A stretch of DNA of 64,000 bases from Tabrizicola piscis (GCF_003940805.1 NZ_CP034328.1:1160001-1224000), one strand, 5' to 3'. Shown: positions 43,723-54,014, counted from the first letter of the stretch. Translations and numbers: made by a program. Notes: generated by a model not told the origin, from the letters alone.

Positions 43723-44718
43723 CTCCGCCTCGTCACACAAAAGCACTGCCTGCGCCCGTCCGGCATGTTTTGCCGCGTAGAGCGCACGGTCAGCGGCCGC
43801 CAGAACCTGTGCGGCCTCTGGCTTGGCAAAGTCATTCGACCGCACGATCCCGACACTGGCCGAAATCAGGCACGGCTTGCCCCCAAACTCCATCGGTTCG
43901 GACAGCCGCCCGATGATGCGATTGGCGATGGACTGCAGCGTCTGCGGGTCCGTCCGGCCGGGCAGGACAACGACAAACTCATCCCCCCCGATGCGGGCGG
44001 CGCAATCCTCAGCCCGGACTTGATCGCGCAGGACGCGGCCGACGCTTTCCAGCACATGGTCGCCCGCGGCATGGCCCAGCGTGTCGTTCACGGCCTTGAA
44101 GAAATCAAGGTCAAGATGCAGCAACCCGAACGGGGCAGATGCCAGACACATCCGTTCCAGAAACAGATCGGCCGCGCGTCGGTTGCGCAAGCCGGTCAGG
44201 GGATCGGTCATCGCCTCTTCCTCGGCGGCGATGCGGGCGCCTTCCAGCCGCAGGTTAAGACCGCGCAGTTCGCGGGTGACGGCGGCATTCGCTTCGGCCA
44301 GATAAAGCAGTTCCATCGCCAGATCGGTGGCGGCAAAATCGCTGTCGGTCAGGGCAAATTCGCGCACGGCTGAAATCAGGTCGATCCCGAAAGACAGGTT
44401 CAGAAGGACCATGTCCCCCGGCAGCCGCATCCCAAGGCCGCGCAGACCCACCCGCGCCCGGCTGCGCGGCACCAGCCGGAACCGGTGCCCGGCACGCTCC
44501 AGCACCTCGGCTGCCGTAACAGCGCCGCCGGGGGCGCGCACGTCGAACAGGTCCTGGAACCGGGCACCGATTACCGCGACGCCTTCGAGAATCCGCAGCA
44601 ACGTTGGCCCCGCACTGACCACCTGTTCATTGCTGTCCAGCAGCACATGCATCGGCATGAAGCGCGCCAGGCCGTCAGGGCCAATGGCAATCTGCCGGGC
44701 TGATGTTTTGTCGGTCAT
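43720..44718 (-). CDS. Diguanylate cyclase with H-NOX-associated domain
   Basis: A 332-residue cyclase producing cyclic di-GMP. N-terminal residues about 15-150 resemble the H-NOX-associated (HNOBA) domain, then a short helix and a GGDEF domain with GGDEF at 244-248 and the inhibitory I-site RAED at 235-238. It is coupled (ATGA) to the H-NOX-fold gene, its presumed sensor. Cyclic di-GMP output in response to a ligand is inferred. Confidence 0.9.
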   Translation of the reverse strand: MTDKTSARQIAIGPDGLARFMPMHVLLDSNEQVVSAGPTLLRILEGVAVIGARFQDLFDVRAPGGAVTAAEVLERAGHRFRLVPRSRARVGLRGLGMRLPGDMVLLNLSFGIDLISAVREFALTDSDFAATDLAMELLYLAEANAAVTRELRGLNLRLEGARIAAEEEAMTDPLTGLRNRRAADLFLERMCLASAPFGLLHLDLDFFKAVNDTLGHAAGDHVLESVGRVLRDQVRAEDCAARIGGDEFVVVLPGRTDPQTLQSIANRIIGRLSEPMEFGGKPCLISASVGIVRSNDFAKPEAAQVLAAADRALYAAKHAGRAQAVLLCDEAE

Positions 44719-45296
44719 CCCTGACGCTCGGGCATGGCAAGGTCAAAGTGGCGGGCTTTGGCATGGGCGGTGTCCAGCACGCGCACGGTGATGCGGTCCT
44801 GCCCCTCAGCCTCGATGAGGCACAGCGCGCCATAGTCATCGGCCATGGCGGTCAGCATGCCGACCAGAACCCGCCCCATACCTTGCAGACGCGACCGGCA
44901 GACGATCCTGAACTGCTCGGGTCCGGCCTCAAGCAACTGGATCTCGGGCAGCGTGATGTCCGACATCGCCAGACGGGCACGGCCGGGCATTTCTTCCAGC
45001 GAATGGAGGAAATCGGCAAAGCTGACGCCGCCGAACCGCAGCAGCCGGCGCACGCCTTCATGGCTGGGGTTGGTGACCAGATAGGTCCCCATGTCTTCCC
45101 ATATCGTTTCGACGGGCCGCCCCAGAACGTCTGCCGCGTTCTGCGCCACGCGGTCGGCAAGGCCGCGATCATAGCGCAGCATCGGTTCGAAAATTTCGAC
45201 CGGCAGCGCAGAGCGGCGACAAATGGCCTGCCAGACCTGAGGGCCGAACGTATCACGGACATAGCCCTGTAGGGACCGCAGCAGCAGTGCATCCAT
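44715..45296 (-). CDS. H-NOX-fold sensor protein lacking the heme-ligand histidine
   Basis: A 193-residue H-NOX (heme-nitric oxide/oxygen) fold protein. Alignment by eye to bacterial and guanylate-cyclase H-NOX domains (start MDALLLRSLQGYVRDTFG; segment DFLHSLEEMPGRA) puts Pro104 at the proximal His position, and the YxSxR heme-propionate motif reads CRSRL (133-137). Heme binding of the usual kind is therefore unlikely. The start at 45296 has GGGAA 6 bases upstream; ATGs at 45308, 45326 and 45338 are alternatives. The partner is the cyclase that follows. Confidence 0.82.
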   Translation of the reverse strand: MDALLLRSLQGYVRDTFGPQVWQAICRRSALPVEIFEPMLRYDRGLADRVAQNAADVLGRPVETIWEDMGTYLVTNPSHEGVRRLLRFGGVSFADFLHSLEEMPGRARLAMSDITLPEIQLLEAGPEQFRIVCRSRLQGMGRVLVGMLTAMADDYGALCLIEAEGQDRITVRVLDTAHAKARHFDLAMPERQG

Positions 45297-45380
45297 GTCA
45301 GTTCCCATGGTAGTTTCTGCGGTCATGCTACCCGGCAACGGTTAACAAACTCCAACCATTCCCCGGGATCCGACTGGCCA

Positions 45381-47123
45381 TCATGGCCGGATCATCAACC
45401 CCGTTTCACCGGTACCAAGCTGGTTCAACAGCGCCGGGGTCAGCGGCGGGGGGGCCTTTGCCCAATCGCGCAGCAGGGCCGCCGCATCCTCGGTCGCCAG
45501 ATAACTGCCATCCGGCAGCATCACCGATCTGGACAGAAGCATCCCGTCGTCTGCCATGAACAGGCCCAGAACCTCGACATAGCTGGGCTCGCGTTCGAGG
45601 ATCAGGACCGCTTCTTCGCCCGGCTGGGTTGGCAGCAGATCGGCCACCACCATCAGGCAGGCAGGCGCCCCATCCTCAAGCCTGCGGTCGCAAACGACCT
45701 GCCAATCGGCCAGCATGTAGGTTTCCGCCGCTGACAGCAGCATGTCCCGCGTGCCGGTTGCCGAGGTTGGCTGCACCGGCATCGCGGCAGACAGCACCCG
45801 GGCCGCTTCTGCGCGGGCGTCGGCGTCAAGGCCCGCCGTCGCAGGATCGTCCACCCCGGCCAATCGCGCGGCCAATGCCTCTTGCCCCGGCTCTTGCGCG
45901 CGTTCGGTCAAAAGGGCCAGCGCCCGTTCCCCGGGCAGCCCCCAACCCTCCATCGCGCGGATGTCCAGATCGGCCACCGCCGTTTTCCCAGCCTCAAACC
46001 GCGTCAGCTGGTTGTTGGCCGAGATGCGTTCGGCGTTCAGGATCGGGGTCAGCCAAAGACCGGCAACGACGATCACCAGCAAGGCCATGCCGATGTTGCC
46101 CTGCCGGATGCGCGCCATCCAGCCTTCGCCCCGCAAAACGGCCAGCGCATAGACCGCGCCATAGACCAGCCCCAACACCGCCACCAGCGCCACGAACAGA
46201 CGCTCCGGCGTCCAGCCATGCTGGTCCACCCGCAGCCAGATCGCATAGGCCGCAAGCCCGCCCAGCACGGGCAGGATCAGCGCCATGCCCTGTGCGGCAC
46301 GGCGCAGAACCGGGCTTTGCGTCGCATCGGCATCGCTTTGGTCCACGGTCACCGACACCAGCGACACCCCCGCCGCAACCATCGTCAGCAGCAGCAGCGC
46401 GGGCGACAAACCATTGAACAGCCCTTCCAGCCCCCGGAACGGCAAGGCCGCCAGAAACACCAGCATGACTGCCAAAACAATCGGCAGCAGGATCCGGAAC
46501 AGCCGCAGCACCAGATAGGGCGACAGCAGGTCCGCCAATTCATAGACCACCGCCATGCCCAGACCCAAGGCAGCGCCGGTGATGACGGCGGGCACGATCC
46601 AATGGTCCAGCAGATCACCAATCACGGTGACGCCCACAATGAGCAGCACCTGATCCGACAGGAAGATCACCAGCCACAGCAGCCCGACAAAGGCCCAGGC
46701 GGCGGCATAGCGCACGACGATTGACCAGGCCTCAAGGAACAGCGCCGGGTAGTCGCGCCAGCCATTGCGGGCACCCGCAATCAGGAACGGCACCGGCAGG
46801 CTTGCCACCGCCAGCCCCGCCAAGGGTGGCAGGGGCGAGGCGAAAAGGCCATCAACTTCGGCATGGCGCAGACCGGCCAGCCAGACCAGCGCCGCCACGA
46901 CCACCCCAAGGCCCAGCGCCCGGGGCACGGCCCGGCCCAGACCGATCGGCCCCGCCATCGCCAGAAGGGCTGCAAATCCGGTGGCCACCAGTGTCAGCAG
47001 GATCAGCGCGAGGCGGTCGCCCAGCATGTCCCGCTCTACCGCCTCGACCAGAGCCCACAGAAATGCAGCCCCCGCCGCGCCAGTCAGGGCCATGCGCCAC
47101 CGCTCTGCCAATTGCCCGTTCAT
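45381..47123 (-). CDS. DUF4153 family membrane protein
   Basis: A 580-residue protein whose first 370 residues form about ten hydrophobic segments, followed by a soluble C-terminal domain of about 200 residues. The pattern matches DUF4153 proteins; function unknown. It stands alone between the H-NOX-fold gene and a divergent GNAT. Confidence 0.78.
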   Translation of the reverse strand: MNGQLAERWRMALTGAAGAAFLWALVEAVERDMLGDRLALILLTLVATGFAALLAMAGPIGLGRAVPRALGLGVVVAALVWLAGLRHAEVDGLFASPLPPLAGLAVASLPVPFLIAGARNGWRDYPALFLEAWSIVVRYAAAWAFVGLLWLVIFLSDQVLLIVGVTVIGDLLDHWIVPAVITGAALGLGMAVVYELADLLSPYLVLRLFRILLPIVLAVMLVFLAALPFRGLEGLFNGLSPALLLLTMVAAGVSLVSVTVDQSDADATQSPVLRRAAQGMALILPVLGGLAAYAIWLRVDQHGWTPERLFVALVAVLGLVYGAVYALAVLRGEGWMARIRQGNIGMALLVIVVAGLWLTPILNAERISANNQLTRFEAGKTAVADLDIRAMEGWGLPGERALALLTERAQEPGQEALAARLAGVDDPATAGLDADARAEAARVLSAAMPVQPTSATGTRDMLLSAAETYMLADWQVVCDRRLEDGAPACLMVVADLLPTQPGEEAVLILEREPSYVEVLGLFMADDGMLLSRSVMLPDGSYLATEDAAALLRDWAKAPPPLTPALLNQLGTGETGLMIRP

Positions 47124-47257
47124 GCGATTTGCCCCGATCCTAGGAATTGGCCGCAGCTTATGCCTGCCTGCGCGGCAGGGCCATAGTCAGGTTCTCCGCC
47201 AGTTGCGCAGGCCTGCAAAGGCAGCGATGCTGAACGGACCTGCCAGAAGGATCCCCC

Positions 47258-47722
47258 ATGCCGCCATCCCCGCACGCGACCCCGATCATTCGCCCCCTCG
47301 CCGCGGGGGACGAAGCGGACTGGCGGCGGCTTTGGTCGGCCTATCTGGACTTCTACCAGACCACCGTGCCCGAAGCGGTCTTTGCTTCCACCTTCGCTCG
47401 GCTGTTGGGGTCGGACCCGCGTGACTTCAACGGGCTGATAGCCACCGTGGATGGCAAGGCCGTGGGACTGGCGCATTACCTGTTTCACCGGCACGGCTGG
47501 AAGATCGAGGATACCTGCTATCTGCAGGACCTTTACGTCGACCCTGTGGCGAGGGGCACCGGCGTTGGCCGTGCGCTGATCCAGGCGGTCTATGCGGCGG
47601 CCGATGCGGCGAACGCACCCTCGGTCTACTGGCTGACGCAGGACTTCAACCATGAGGCCCGCCAGCTTTATGACCGGGTGGCCAAGGTGACCCCCTTCAT
47701 CCGCTATAACCGGGCCCTCTGA
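47258..47722 (+). CDS. GNAT-family N-acetyltransferase
   Basis: A 154-residue acetyltransferase. The acetyl-CoA-binding motif is visible (LQDLYVDPVARGTGVGRALIQAV, with the R/QxxGxG/A loop), followed by YWLTQDFN and a C-terminal RQLYDRV. AGAAGGA lies 7 bases before the ATG. The substrate is unknown. Confidence 0.88.
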   Translation: MPPSPHATPIIRPLAAGDEADWRRLWSAYLDFYQTTVPEAVFASTFARLLGSDPRDFNGLIATVDGKAVGLAHYLFHRHGWKIEDTCYLQDLYVDPVARGTGVGRALIQAVYAAADAANAPSVYWLTQDFNHEARQLYDRVAKVTPFIRYNRAL

Positions 47723-47729
47723 CCGGCGA

Positions 47730-48122
47730 TCACTTCGCCTGCAGCAGCCTGACATGCTCGGCCAATCCGACCAGCCGCACGGGCGTGGGGGTGGCGATCC
47801 CGTCGCCGCCGTCAAAGGGCACAAGTTCACCCTGCAACAGCGGCCCGAACTGCGGCATCGGCGATCCACCGTCCTTACCGGTATAGCCCCAGATCTTGGC
47901 CATGACCGCCGTCCCCGGAAACGCCCCGCCATTGCGCGCAGACAGTTGCGTCAGGTCTGCCGGGCGCTTGGCCAGCCCTGCGGCAGCGGGTCCGTCCCCC
48001 TTGCCTGACGTTCCATGACAGGCGGCGCAGTAGCTGGCAAAGTCCTCGGCCCCGGTCGGCATCTCGTCTTGCGTGCAGGCCGCAAGGGCCAGTGGCAGCA
48101 CCATCCATCCAAAGCGCATCAT
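47730..48122 (-). CDS. Class I cytochrome c lipoprotein
   Basis: A 130-residue c-type cytochrome. The lipobox LALAAC near residue 16 anchors it to a membrane; the heme motif CAACH follows, and GSPMPQFG offers the distal Met. The start at 48122 has AGGAGGGG upstream; the ATG at 48137 overlaps the lolD stop and would give a more basic signal peptide. Its electron partner is not in the window. Confidence 0.85.
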   Translation of the reverse strand: MMRFGWMVLPLALAACTQDEMPTGAEDFASYCAACHGTSGKGDGPAAAGLAKRPADLTQLSARNGGAFPGTAVMAKIWGYTGKDGGSPMPQFGPLLQGELVPFDGGDGIATPTPVRLVGLAEHVRLLQAK

Positions 48123-48133
48123 CCGTCCCCTCC

Positions 48134-48814
48134 TCATCCCTCAACCCGACCTTGCGCCAACCGGACCACGCGGTCCATCCGTCCCGCAAGCTCCATGTTA
48201 TGCGTGGCGATCAGCGCCGAAAGCCCCGTTTCGCGGACCAGAGCCATCAACACGCCGAACACCTGGTCCGAGGTTGCCGGATCAAGGTTGCCCGTCGGCT
48301 CATCCGCGAGCAGAAGTTTCGGTCCATTGGCCAGCGCCCGGCAGAACGCCACCCGTTGCTGTTCGCCCCCCGACAGCGCCGCCGGGCGGTGATCAGCCCG
48401 TGCGGCAACCCCGACACGGTCCAGCAGATCGCGCGCCCGCGCCTCGGCCTGCGCTTTCGGCACGCCATTGGCGAGTTGCGGGATCACCACATTCTCCAGC
48501 GCCGAAAACTCGGGCAGCAGGTGGTGGAACTGGTAGATGAAGCCAACCTCGGCCCGCCGCGCCTCGGTCCGGGCGCGGTCGGAAAGGCCGCTCATCTCGC
48601 GCCCGTCCAGCCTGACCGTGCCCTCATCCGCTACATCCAGTAACCCCGCGATATGCAGCAAGGTGGATTTCCCCGCCCCTGAGGGTGCCACCAGCGCCAC
48701 GACCTCGCCCTTGGCCACGGTCACCGTAGCCCCGCGCAGGACCACAACCTCAGCCGGCTTGCCGCGGTTGTAACCCTTGGTGATCCCCGAAAGCTCCAGC
48801 ATCGCGTCACTCAT
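48134..48814 (-). CDS. lolD: Lipoprotein-releasing ATPase LolD
   Basis: A 226-residue ABC ATPase of the LolCDE lipoprotein release system at the inner membrane. Walker [10 protein letters not shown], signature LSGGEQQR and Walker [14 protein letters not shown] are intact. The start overlaps the LolC/E stop by 8 bp. It is coupled to the permease gene. Confidence 0.92.
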   Translation of the reverse strand: MSDAMLELSGITKGYNRGKPAEVVVLRGATVTVAKGEVVALVAPSGAGKSTLLHIAGLLDVADEGTVRLDGREMSGLSDRARTEARRAEVGFIYQFHHLLPEFSALENVVIPQLANGVPKAQAEARARDLLDRVGVAARADHRPAALSGGEQQRVAFCRALANGPKLLLADEPTGNLDPATSDQVFGVLMALVRETGLSALIATHNMELAGRMDRVVRLAQGRVEG

Positions 48815-50093
48815 AGCGCAGCGCCTCGACCGGGTTCATCCGCGCCGCGCGCCGGGCCGGGAAGATGGTGACGATGAACGACAGCCCCAGCGACAGGGCC
48901 ACCGCCGAAAGCACGTCTTCCATCTGCAACTGCGCCGGAAGCGAGTATATCCCCCGGATCGACGGGTCCCAGACCTCAGCCCCGTTCAGCCAGTTGATCG
49001 CGCTCATGATCGCGTCGATGTTCAGCGCGGTCAGGCAGCCAAGGATCACCCCGGCAATGGTGCCCAGAACCCCGGTGAACGCGCCGCAGATGAAGAACAC
49101 CCGCAGGACAGACCCTTCGGTCAGACCCATCGTCCGCAGGATGCCGATATCCCGCCCCTTGTTCTTCACCAGCATGATCAGGCCAGAGACGATGTTCATC
49201 GCCGCGATCAGCACCAGCACGGACAGGATGACGAACATCACGTTGTCCTCGATATCCAGCGCCCGCAGGAACGCGCCGGAACTGTCCTTCCACGTCCACA
49301 GCATCGCCGATGGCCCGGCCGCATTCAGGATCGGCAGGGCATAGCCTTCGATCGCATCCGGCTTCTCGACCATCACCTCGATCTCGTCGGCCAGACCTTC
49401 CTTGTTGAAAAAGCTCTGCGCCTCGACAAAGGGCATGTAGATGCGGGTCGTGTCGATGTCATAGCGCCCGGCGGTGAAGATGTAGACCACCTCATAGGCC
49501 TTAACGCGGGGGCTGGTGCCCATCGCCGTCTTGACGCCACCGGGTGCAATCAGCCGGACCCGGTCACCCACCGTGACGCCCAGTTCGCGCGCGACACCGG
49601 ACCCAAGCGCAACCCCGTCAGGGAACCGGGCAAGGTCGCCAATCGCCTCAGCCCCCTCGCCCACCCGTGGGATCGAGGCGAGCGCCTCGGGCGACAGGCC
49701 AAAGACTTCGGCCCCCGTGGTCCGCTCACCATCCGTGACCATCAGCTTGCCCCGGATCAAGGGGGCCGCACGGGTCACCCCGGGCACCTCCATCAATGCA
49801 GCGGCCATCGCATCCGCCGCCGTGAAGCCGCGGACGAATTGGCCGTCGGTGCCGACCTCACCCGCCGAATAGACGGTGACATGGGCGTTTGCCCCAAGGA
49901 TCGTGTCGACAAACTCGGCCCGGAAGCCCGCCCGCACCGCCAGCGTCAGGATCAGCGCGAAGACTGCCAGCGTGATCCCGATCAGGCTGATCCAGGTCAT
50001 GATGCTGACCCCGCCTTCCGCCCGCCGCGCCCGCAAGTAGCGCCACGCGATCATGAACTCGAAGCCCGAGAACGGTGCTGTTCTTCCTGCCAT
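48807..50093 (-). CDS. lolC: Lipoprotein-releasing permease LolC/LolE
   Basis: A 428-residue membrane protein of the LolC/E family: an N-terminal helix ([19 protein letters not shown]), a large periplasmic domain and a C-terminal FtsX-like three-helix domain with [18 protein letters not shown]. Whether it is LolC, LolE or the single LolF form is not decided; with one permease gene and LolD, the LolF-type arrangement is possible. The ATG at 50093 is preceded by AAGGG. Confidence 0.9.
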   Translation of the reverse strand: MAGRTAPFSGFEFMIAWRYLRARRAEGGVSIMTWISLIGITLAVFALILTLAVRAGFRAEFVDTILGANAHVTVYSAGEVGTDGQFVRGFTAADAMAAALMEVPGVTRAAPLIRGKLMVTDGERTTGAEVFGLSPEALASIPRVGEGAEAIGDLARFPDGVALGSGVARELGVTVGDRVRLIAPGGVKTAMGTSPRVKAYEVVYIFTAGRYDIDTTRIYMPFVEAQSFFNKEGLADEIEVMVEKPDAIEGYALPILNAAGPSAMLWTWKDSSGAFLRALDIEDNVMFVILSVLVLIAAMNIVSGLIMLVKNKGRDIGILRTMGLTEGSVLRVFFICGAFTGVLGTIAGVILGCLTALNIDAIMSAINWLNGAEVWDPSIRGIYSLPAQLQMEDVLSAVALSLGLSFIVTIFPARRAARMNPVEALRYE

Positions 50094-50222
50094 CTGCCCG
50101 GCCCTTTTTGTTGCGCGCAACCTGCGGGACCGGGGCCGAAAGGTCAAGGTGCGGGCCCTTGCAGCGGCAGGCGCAGGCGGGAACGCCCCGCCCCGGCTTG
50201 GGCGCCGATCATGGCCGAAGGC

Positions 50223-50873
50223 CTACCGTGCCGCCCACAAAAGCCCGCGCCGCATCAATTCCGCCGCCGGCCCATGGTTGATCACATTCGCCTGATGCCC
50301 CAGCGCGTTATAGTACACCCGCCCCTGCCCCCAGAACTTGGAGAATACCACCGGCATTGCCACCGGCCCGTTCGCCGCATGCGGCCCGTCAACCACCGGA
50401 AAGTCGCAGACGGCGTGCACCTTCACCACCGGATCGACGTGCAGATAATACTGTTCCGTCCTGACCGTGAAATCGCCCACCCCCGCCACCAGCGCGTGGT
50501 CCGAGGTGATCCGCACCCCATACTCCACCCCGTCATTGCCCGGATGCGCCACCCATTGCGCGCCGGTCATGAACTGCCAGTCCACAGCCTCACGGAAGGC
50601 ATCGCACATCCCGCCATGGCAGCCCGCGATCCCCACGCCGGATGCGACCGCCGCGCAGGCGTGCTGCGCCTGTTCCTTCCCGATCTTGGCCATCGTCCAG
50701 ACCGGCACGATCAACGACAGCTCTGCCAGCGCCCCCGGGTCATCGAAACAGGCCAGCGTATCGGTCACCGTCACCGAAAACCCCGCCTCGCCCAGCCAAC
50801 CCGCAAACAGCGCCGCGACCTTGTCAGGCTCATGCCCGTCCCATCCGCCCCAGGTGACAAGTGCCTTGGCCAT
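50223..50873 (-). CDS. ThuA-like family protein
   Basis: A 216-residue protein of the ThuA (trehalose utilisation) glutamine-amidotransferase-like fold, with the pattern GIAGCHGGMCDAFR, GAQWVAHPG and GQGRVYYNALGH. The role in sugar metabolism is inferred from family name only. No trehalose genes adjoin it. The 129 bp between it and the LolC/E gene hold nothing recognised. Confidence 0.8.
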   Translation of the reverse strand: MAKALVTWGGWDGHEPDKVAALFAGWLGEAGFSVTVTDTLACFDDPGALAELSLIVPVWTMAKIGKEQAQHACAAVASGVGIAGCHGGMCDAFREAVDWQFMTGAQWVAHPGNDGVEYGVRITSDHALVAGVGDFTVRTEQYYLHVDPVVKVHAVCDFPVVDGPHAANGPVAMPVVFSKFWGQGRVYYNALGHQANVINHGPAAELMRRGLLWAAR

Positions 50874-50928
50874 CGCGCGCCTCCCATGTTGAGGCCACGC
50901 TAGGAACCCCGGCCACGCGGGTCAATCG

Positions 50929-50946
50929 GGTATGGTTTGGAATACC
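50929..50946. promoter_or_regulatory. Inverted repeat upstream of the MDR oxidoreductase
   Basis: GGTAT (50929-50933) and ATACC (50942-50946) form a short dyad. It lies about 70 bp before the chosen start, so it may be an operator. Support is limited. Confidence 0.3.
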
Positions 50947-51017
50947 TTATGTCAAAGACGCTTGACCTGACCCCAGCTTCCACGGCGACTGACCCCGCCA
51001 AACCCCGGGGGCCACAG

Positions 51018-51977
51018 ATGAAAGTTGCAAGCTACACGGCCTATGGCGGCCCTGAAACCATCGCCTTCACCGAACGCCCGATCCCCACCCCCGCCGCGGA
51101 TGAGGTGCTGATCCGCGTCCGCGCAGCCCCGGTGACCGCAGGGGATGCCCGCATGCGGTCCGGCAAGGTGCCCCGCGGCCTTGGCCTGCTGATGCGCTTG
51201 GCCATCGGCCTCCGTCGTCCGCGCGTTGCCCCCGGCTGGGCCTTCTCGGGCGAGGTTGCGGCTGTCGGCAGCGGGGTCGCCAGTTTCACCAAGGGCCAGC
51301 GCGTCTTTGGTCTGACCGGCTTCAAGGGTGGCGCGCATCGCGAATACCTTGTCATCAAGGCCACTGGCACAGTGCTGCCCCTGCCCGATACGCTCACCTT
51401 CGAACAGGGTGCCGCCTTCTTCTTCGGTGGCCTGACCGCCGCCGACTTTCTGATTGACCGCGCAAAGCTGGCTGCGGGTGAGCGATTGCTTGTCGCAGGC
51501 GCGACCGGGGCAGTCGGTGGCGCTGTGGTTCAGATCGCCCGTCACCTTGGCGCGCATGTGGCGGCGACCGCCTCACCCGCCAATAACCCGCTCGCCCGCC
51601 AGCTTGGCGCGGTCGAGGTGACCGACTATCGCAAGGGCCTGCCCTCTGGCCCCTTCGATGTGATCGTCGATGTGATGGGGTCGCTGGGCTGGGCTGGTGC
51701 AAGTGCCCACCTTGCGCCCGGGGGCAGACTGGCCCTGATCACCGCGGATCTGGCGCAGATGCTGGGCGCGGCTGTCCTTCCCCGGCCCGGGAAGCGGAAG
51801 GTTCTGACCGGAACGAACAAGGATGACCTGCCGTCCATGCGCCGCCTTCTGGCGCTGCATCAGGCTGGCGGTTACACCCCTGTGCTGGGGCCGATCCTGC
51901 CCTTTGCAGACCTGCAAAAGGCGCATGCCATCGCCGAAAGCTTCCACAAACCCGGCAATCTTGTCGTGGTGATGTAG
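51018..51977 (+). CDS. Medium-chain dehydrogenase, quinone oxidoreductase type
   Basis: A 319-residue NAD(P)-dependent MDR-family oxidoreductase lacking a structural zinc pattern. The dinucleotide-binding motif VAGATGAVGGAVVQIARHLG (about residues 160-179) is clear. The start at 51018 has GGGGG 6 bases upstream and coincides with the family's usual MKxxxYxxYG beginning; an ATG at 50949 would add 23 residues of low complexity. The substrate is unknown. Confidence 0.85.
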   Translation: MKVASYTAYGGPETIAFTERPIPTPAADEVLIRVRAAPVTAGDARMRSGKVPRGLGLLMRLAIGLRRPRVAPGWAFSGEVAAVGSGVASFTKGQRVFGLTGFKGGAHREYLVIKATGTVLPLPDTLTFEQGAAFFFGGLTAADFLIDRAKLAAGERLLVAGATGAVGGAVVQIARHLGAHVAATASPANNPLARQLGAVEVTDYRKGLPSGPFDVIVDVMGSLGWAGASAHLAPGGRLALITADLAQMLGAAVLPRPGKRKVLTGTNKDDLPSMRRLLALHQAGGYTPVLGPILPFADLQKAHAIAESFHKPGNLVVVM

Positions 51978-52045
51978 GTCGGGGTTCACCCCGACTCCCC
52001 TGCCAGATCACCGATCAGCGGCGCAAGGTGACCTGCACGGCGGCT

Positions 52046-52707
52046 TCAGGCAATCGCCAGTGCCACAGCGGCGAAATGCAGCCCCGCCGCGACCGCCACA
52101 AAGCCATGCCATATCGCATTCTGGAACTGCAGCCGTTCCCACACATAGAAGGCCACGCCTGCCACATAGGTCGCCCCCCGGCCACGATCAGCCAAAGCGA
52201 TACCGACGGCAGCGCCGCCGACACCGGCCCGATGGCGATCACGCCGACCCATCCCAGCAGGATGTAGGCCAGGATCGACAGCCGGTCATAGCGCCCGGGC
52301 AGGACCACCTTGACCAGGATGCCCAAGGCCGCCCCGGTCCAGACCACCAGCCCCAGACCCCAGGCCCATGCCGGGCTTTCCAGATGCGGGATCAGGGCGG
52401 TGTAGGTTCCAGCAATCATGACATAGATCATCGAATGGTCGAACCGCCGCAACAGCCACTTCAGCGCGCTTGGCGGCGTCATGTTATAGGCCAGCGAAAA
52501 GCCCCACATCAGGAAGAACCCAGCCGCATAGACCGCCAAAGCGGCAAAGGTGCCAAGCCCGGCATTCTGCAATGCATGGTACAGCAGAATGGGAAAGGCG
52601 ATCAGCCCTGCCAGCAGCGCCAGCACATGGACAATCCCATCAGCAAGCAATTCATGCAGCGACAGGTCGCGCTTGTTCATCCGGTAGTGATCGACAGGCA
52701 GGGTCAT
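52046..52707 (-). pseudogene. Hemolysin III family membrane protein, frameshifted
   Basis: A HlyIII/PAQR-type protein with seven hydrophobic segments. The reading frame is broken at a run of six C on the plus strand (52174-52179): upstream it encodes SLWLIVAGG, and the conserved end (ATYVAGVAFYVWERLQF, AIWHGFVAVAAGLHF) continues only in the next frame, down to 52046. One extra G in the coding strand restores it. As read, translation would instead run to 52015 with an unrelated tail that loses the conserved HxxxH zinc motif. It may be a mutation, a phase-variable tract or a sequencing or assembly error. Confidence 0.85.
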
Positions 52708-52810
52708 AGGCTCAGGTGTGGCAGGAAATTATTGCAAAAGGATGACCCGGACCGGGCACAAATCAAGCCACCTTCCCGCGATGTGACGCAGGGTCAGCCC
52801 CGGGCCCGTG

Positions 52811-53080
52811 TCACTTCATCTGGCTGTCCTTGGACCCGCGCCGGTTGATGCCGCCCCGCGCTTCGGGCCGCCCGTCGCGCGCCCGCTGGCAATCGATGCA
52901 CAGCTTGACGCCGGGCAGCGCCTGCCGCCGCGCCTCGGGGATCGGCTCCTCGCATTCGGCGCAATGCGTCAGGCTTGTCCCCGTGGGCCGCGCCTTCGCT
53001 TTCATCCGCGCCAACTCATCGTTGATCGAGGCTTCGATCTGTTCACTCACCGCCCCGTCCTGCGCCCAGCCGCCCGCCAT
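52811..53080 (-). CDS. DksA/TraR-type C4 zinc-finger protein (YbiI-like)
   Basis: An 89-residue protein with the four-cysteine zinc finger CAEC...CIDC and C-terminal RRGSKDSQ, as in YbiI. GGAGG lies 6 bases before the ATG at 53080; the longer frame to 53125 is unneeded. The role is probably in transcription or translation control, by similarity only. Confidence 0.88.
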   Translation of the reverse strand: MAGGWAQDGAVSEQIEASINDELARMKAKARPTGTSLTHCAECEEPIPEARRQALPGVKLCIDCQRARDGRPEARGGINRRGSKDSQMK

Positions 53081-53294
53081 TCCCGCCTCCCTTTTCGCGG
53101 CCAAGGATGCGGCCATCCGGCTCATTGGTCAACCGGAGCAACACACGCCTGTCAGACACAGGCGGCCCCACGCCAGATATGCTGCATCCGCCCCGATGAC
53201 CCGGCTTCGCCCTGTCCGGCGCGCAAGCCCCTTGCCGGCCCCTGCAAGGAGCGCCAGACTTGGCGCATCAACGGGTGCAGGCACGGAGTCGCGC

Positions 53295-54014
53295 ATGGTC
53301 AGGATCTACCGCGAGTCCTTTCGCTTCTTTCTCGCATCGCTACCCGTCCTGATCGTTTTCGCGGCCATCATCGAAGTCATGCTGTGGGTCCTTCAGCCGA
53401 AAACGGAATCGACCGTTTCCTTCGTCGCCCTGACAATCGTGGCCTACATGATCCACCGGCATTTCCTGTTCGATGAGACGCTGTCCCTTGGCAAGCCAAA
53501 GTCCATCCCGGGCGCCCCCGCGTTCAAGTTCGGCTGGTTCGCGCTGTTGAGCGGCGGGCTGCTTCTGGTTTCCCTCGGGATCGGGCTTGGCTTGGCCGTC
53601 AGTACGTTCGCCCGGCCCTCTCCCGCCGCCATGCTGCTGATCTTCCTGCTGATCTACCTCGTGACGCTCAGCTTTTTCGGCCTCGCACTTCCGGCTTCGG
53701 TGGCGCGGGATGGCAGCTACCGGCTTTCGCAAGGCCTTCGCTCGGGCTTTCAGACCATGTGGCGGCTGGTGCTGGGACCGGGCGTCATCGGCTTTGCATT
53801 GCTCACGGCGACAGCTCTTTCCGGCAATGCACTGGTGTCGCTTGGCGTGACCGAGGACAGCAATCTCATGCTGGCCTACTATATCGCCCTGCGGACGATG
53901 GGCTTTCTGACCACGATCATCGCGGTTGCCGTCTTGTGCGAGATGTATCGCAAGACGCGGCCGGACCCCCACTTTGGAAAGGGTCCGGCCGCGCCGGATC
54001 AGATGCCGGGGTAG
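53295..54014 (+). CDS. Predicted polytopic membrane protein, unknown
   Basis: A 239-residue protein with about six hydrophobic segments and a short charged C-terminal tail. CGGAG lies 7 bases before the ATG at 53295. Its 3' end overlaps by 16 bp that of the convergent proS gene. No family is recognised. Confidence 0.7.
   Translation: MVRIYRESFRFFLASLPVLIVFAAIIEVMLWVLQPKTESTVSFVALTIVAYMIHRHFLFDETLSLGKPKSIPGAPAFKFGWFALLSGGLLLVSLGIGLGLAVSTFARPSPAAMLLIFLLIYLVTLSFFGLALPASVARDGSYRLSQGLRSGFQTMWRLVLGPGVIGFALLTATALSGNALVSLGVTEDSNLMLAYYIALRTMGFLTTIIAVAVLCEMYRKTRPDPHFGKGPAAPDQMPG

Noticed and set aside
48777..50903. 708-residue plus-strand open frame
   Set aside because: It is antisense to LolC/E and the ThuA-like gene; composition is Arg/Pro/Asp-rich without motifs.
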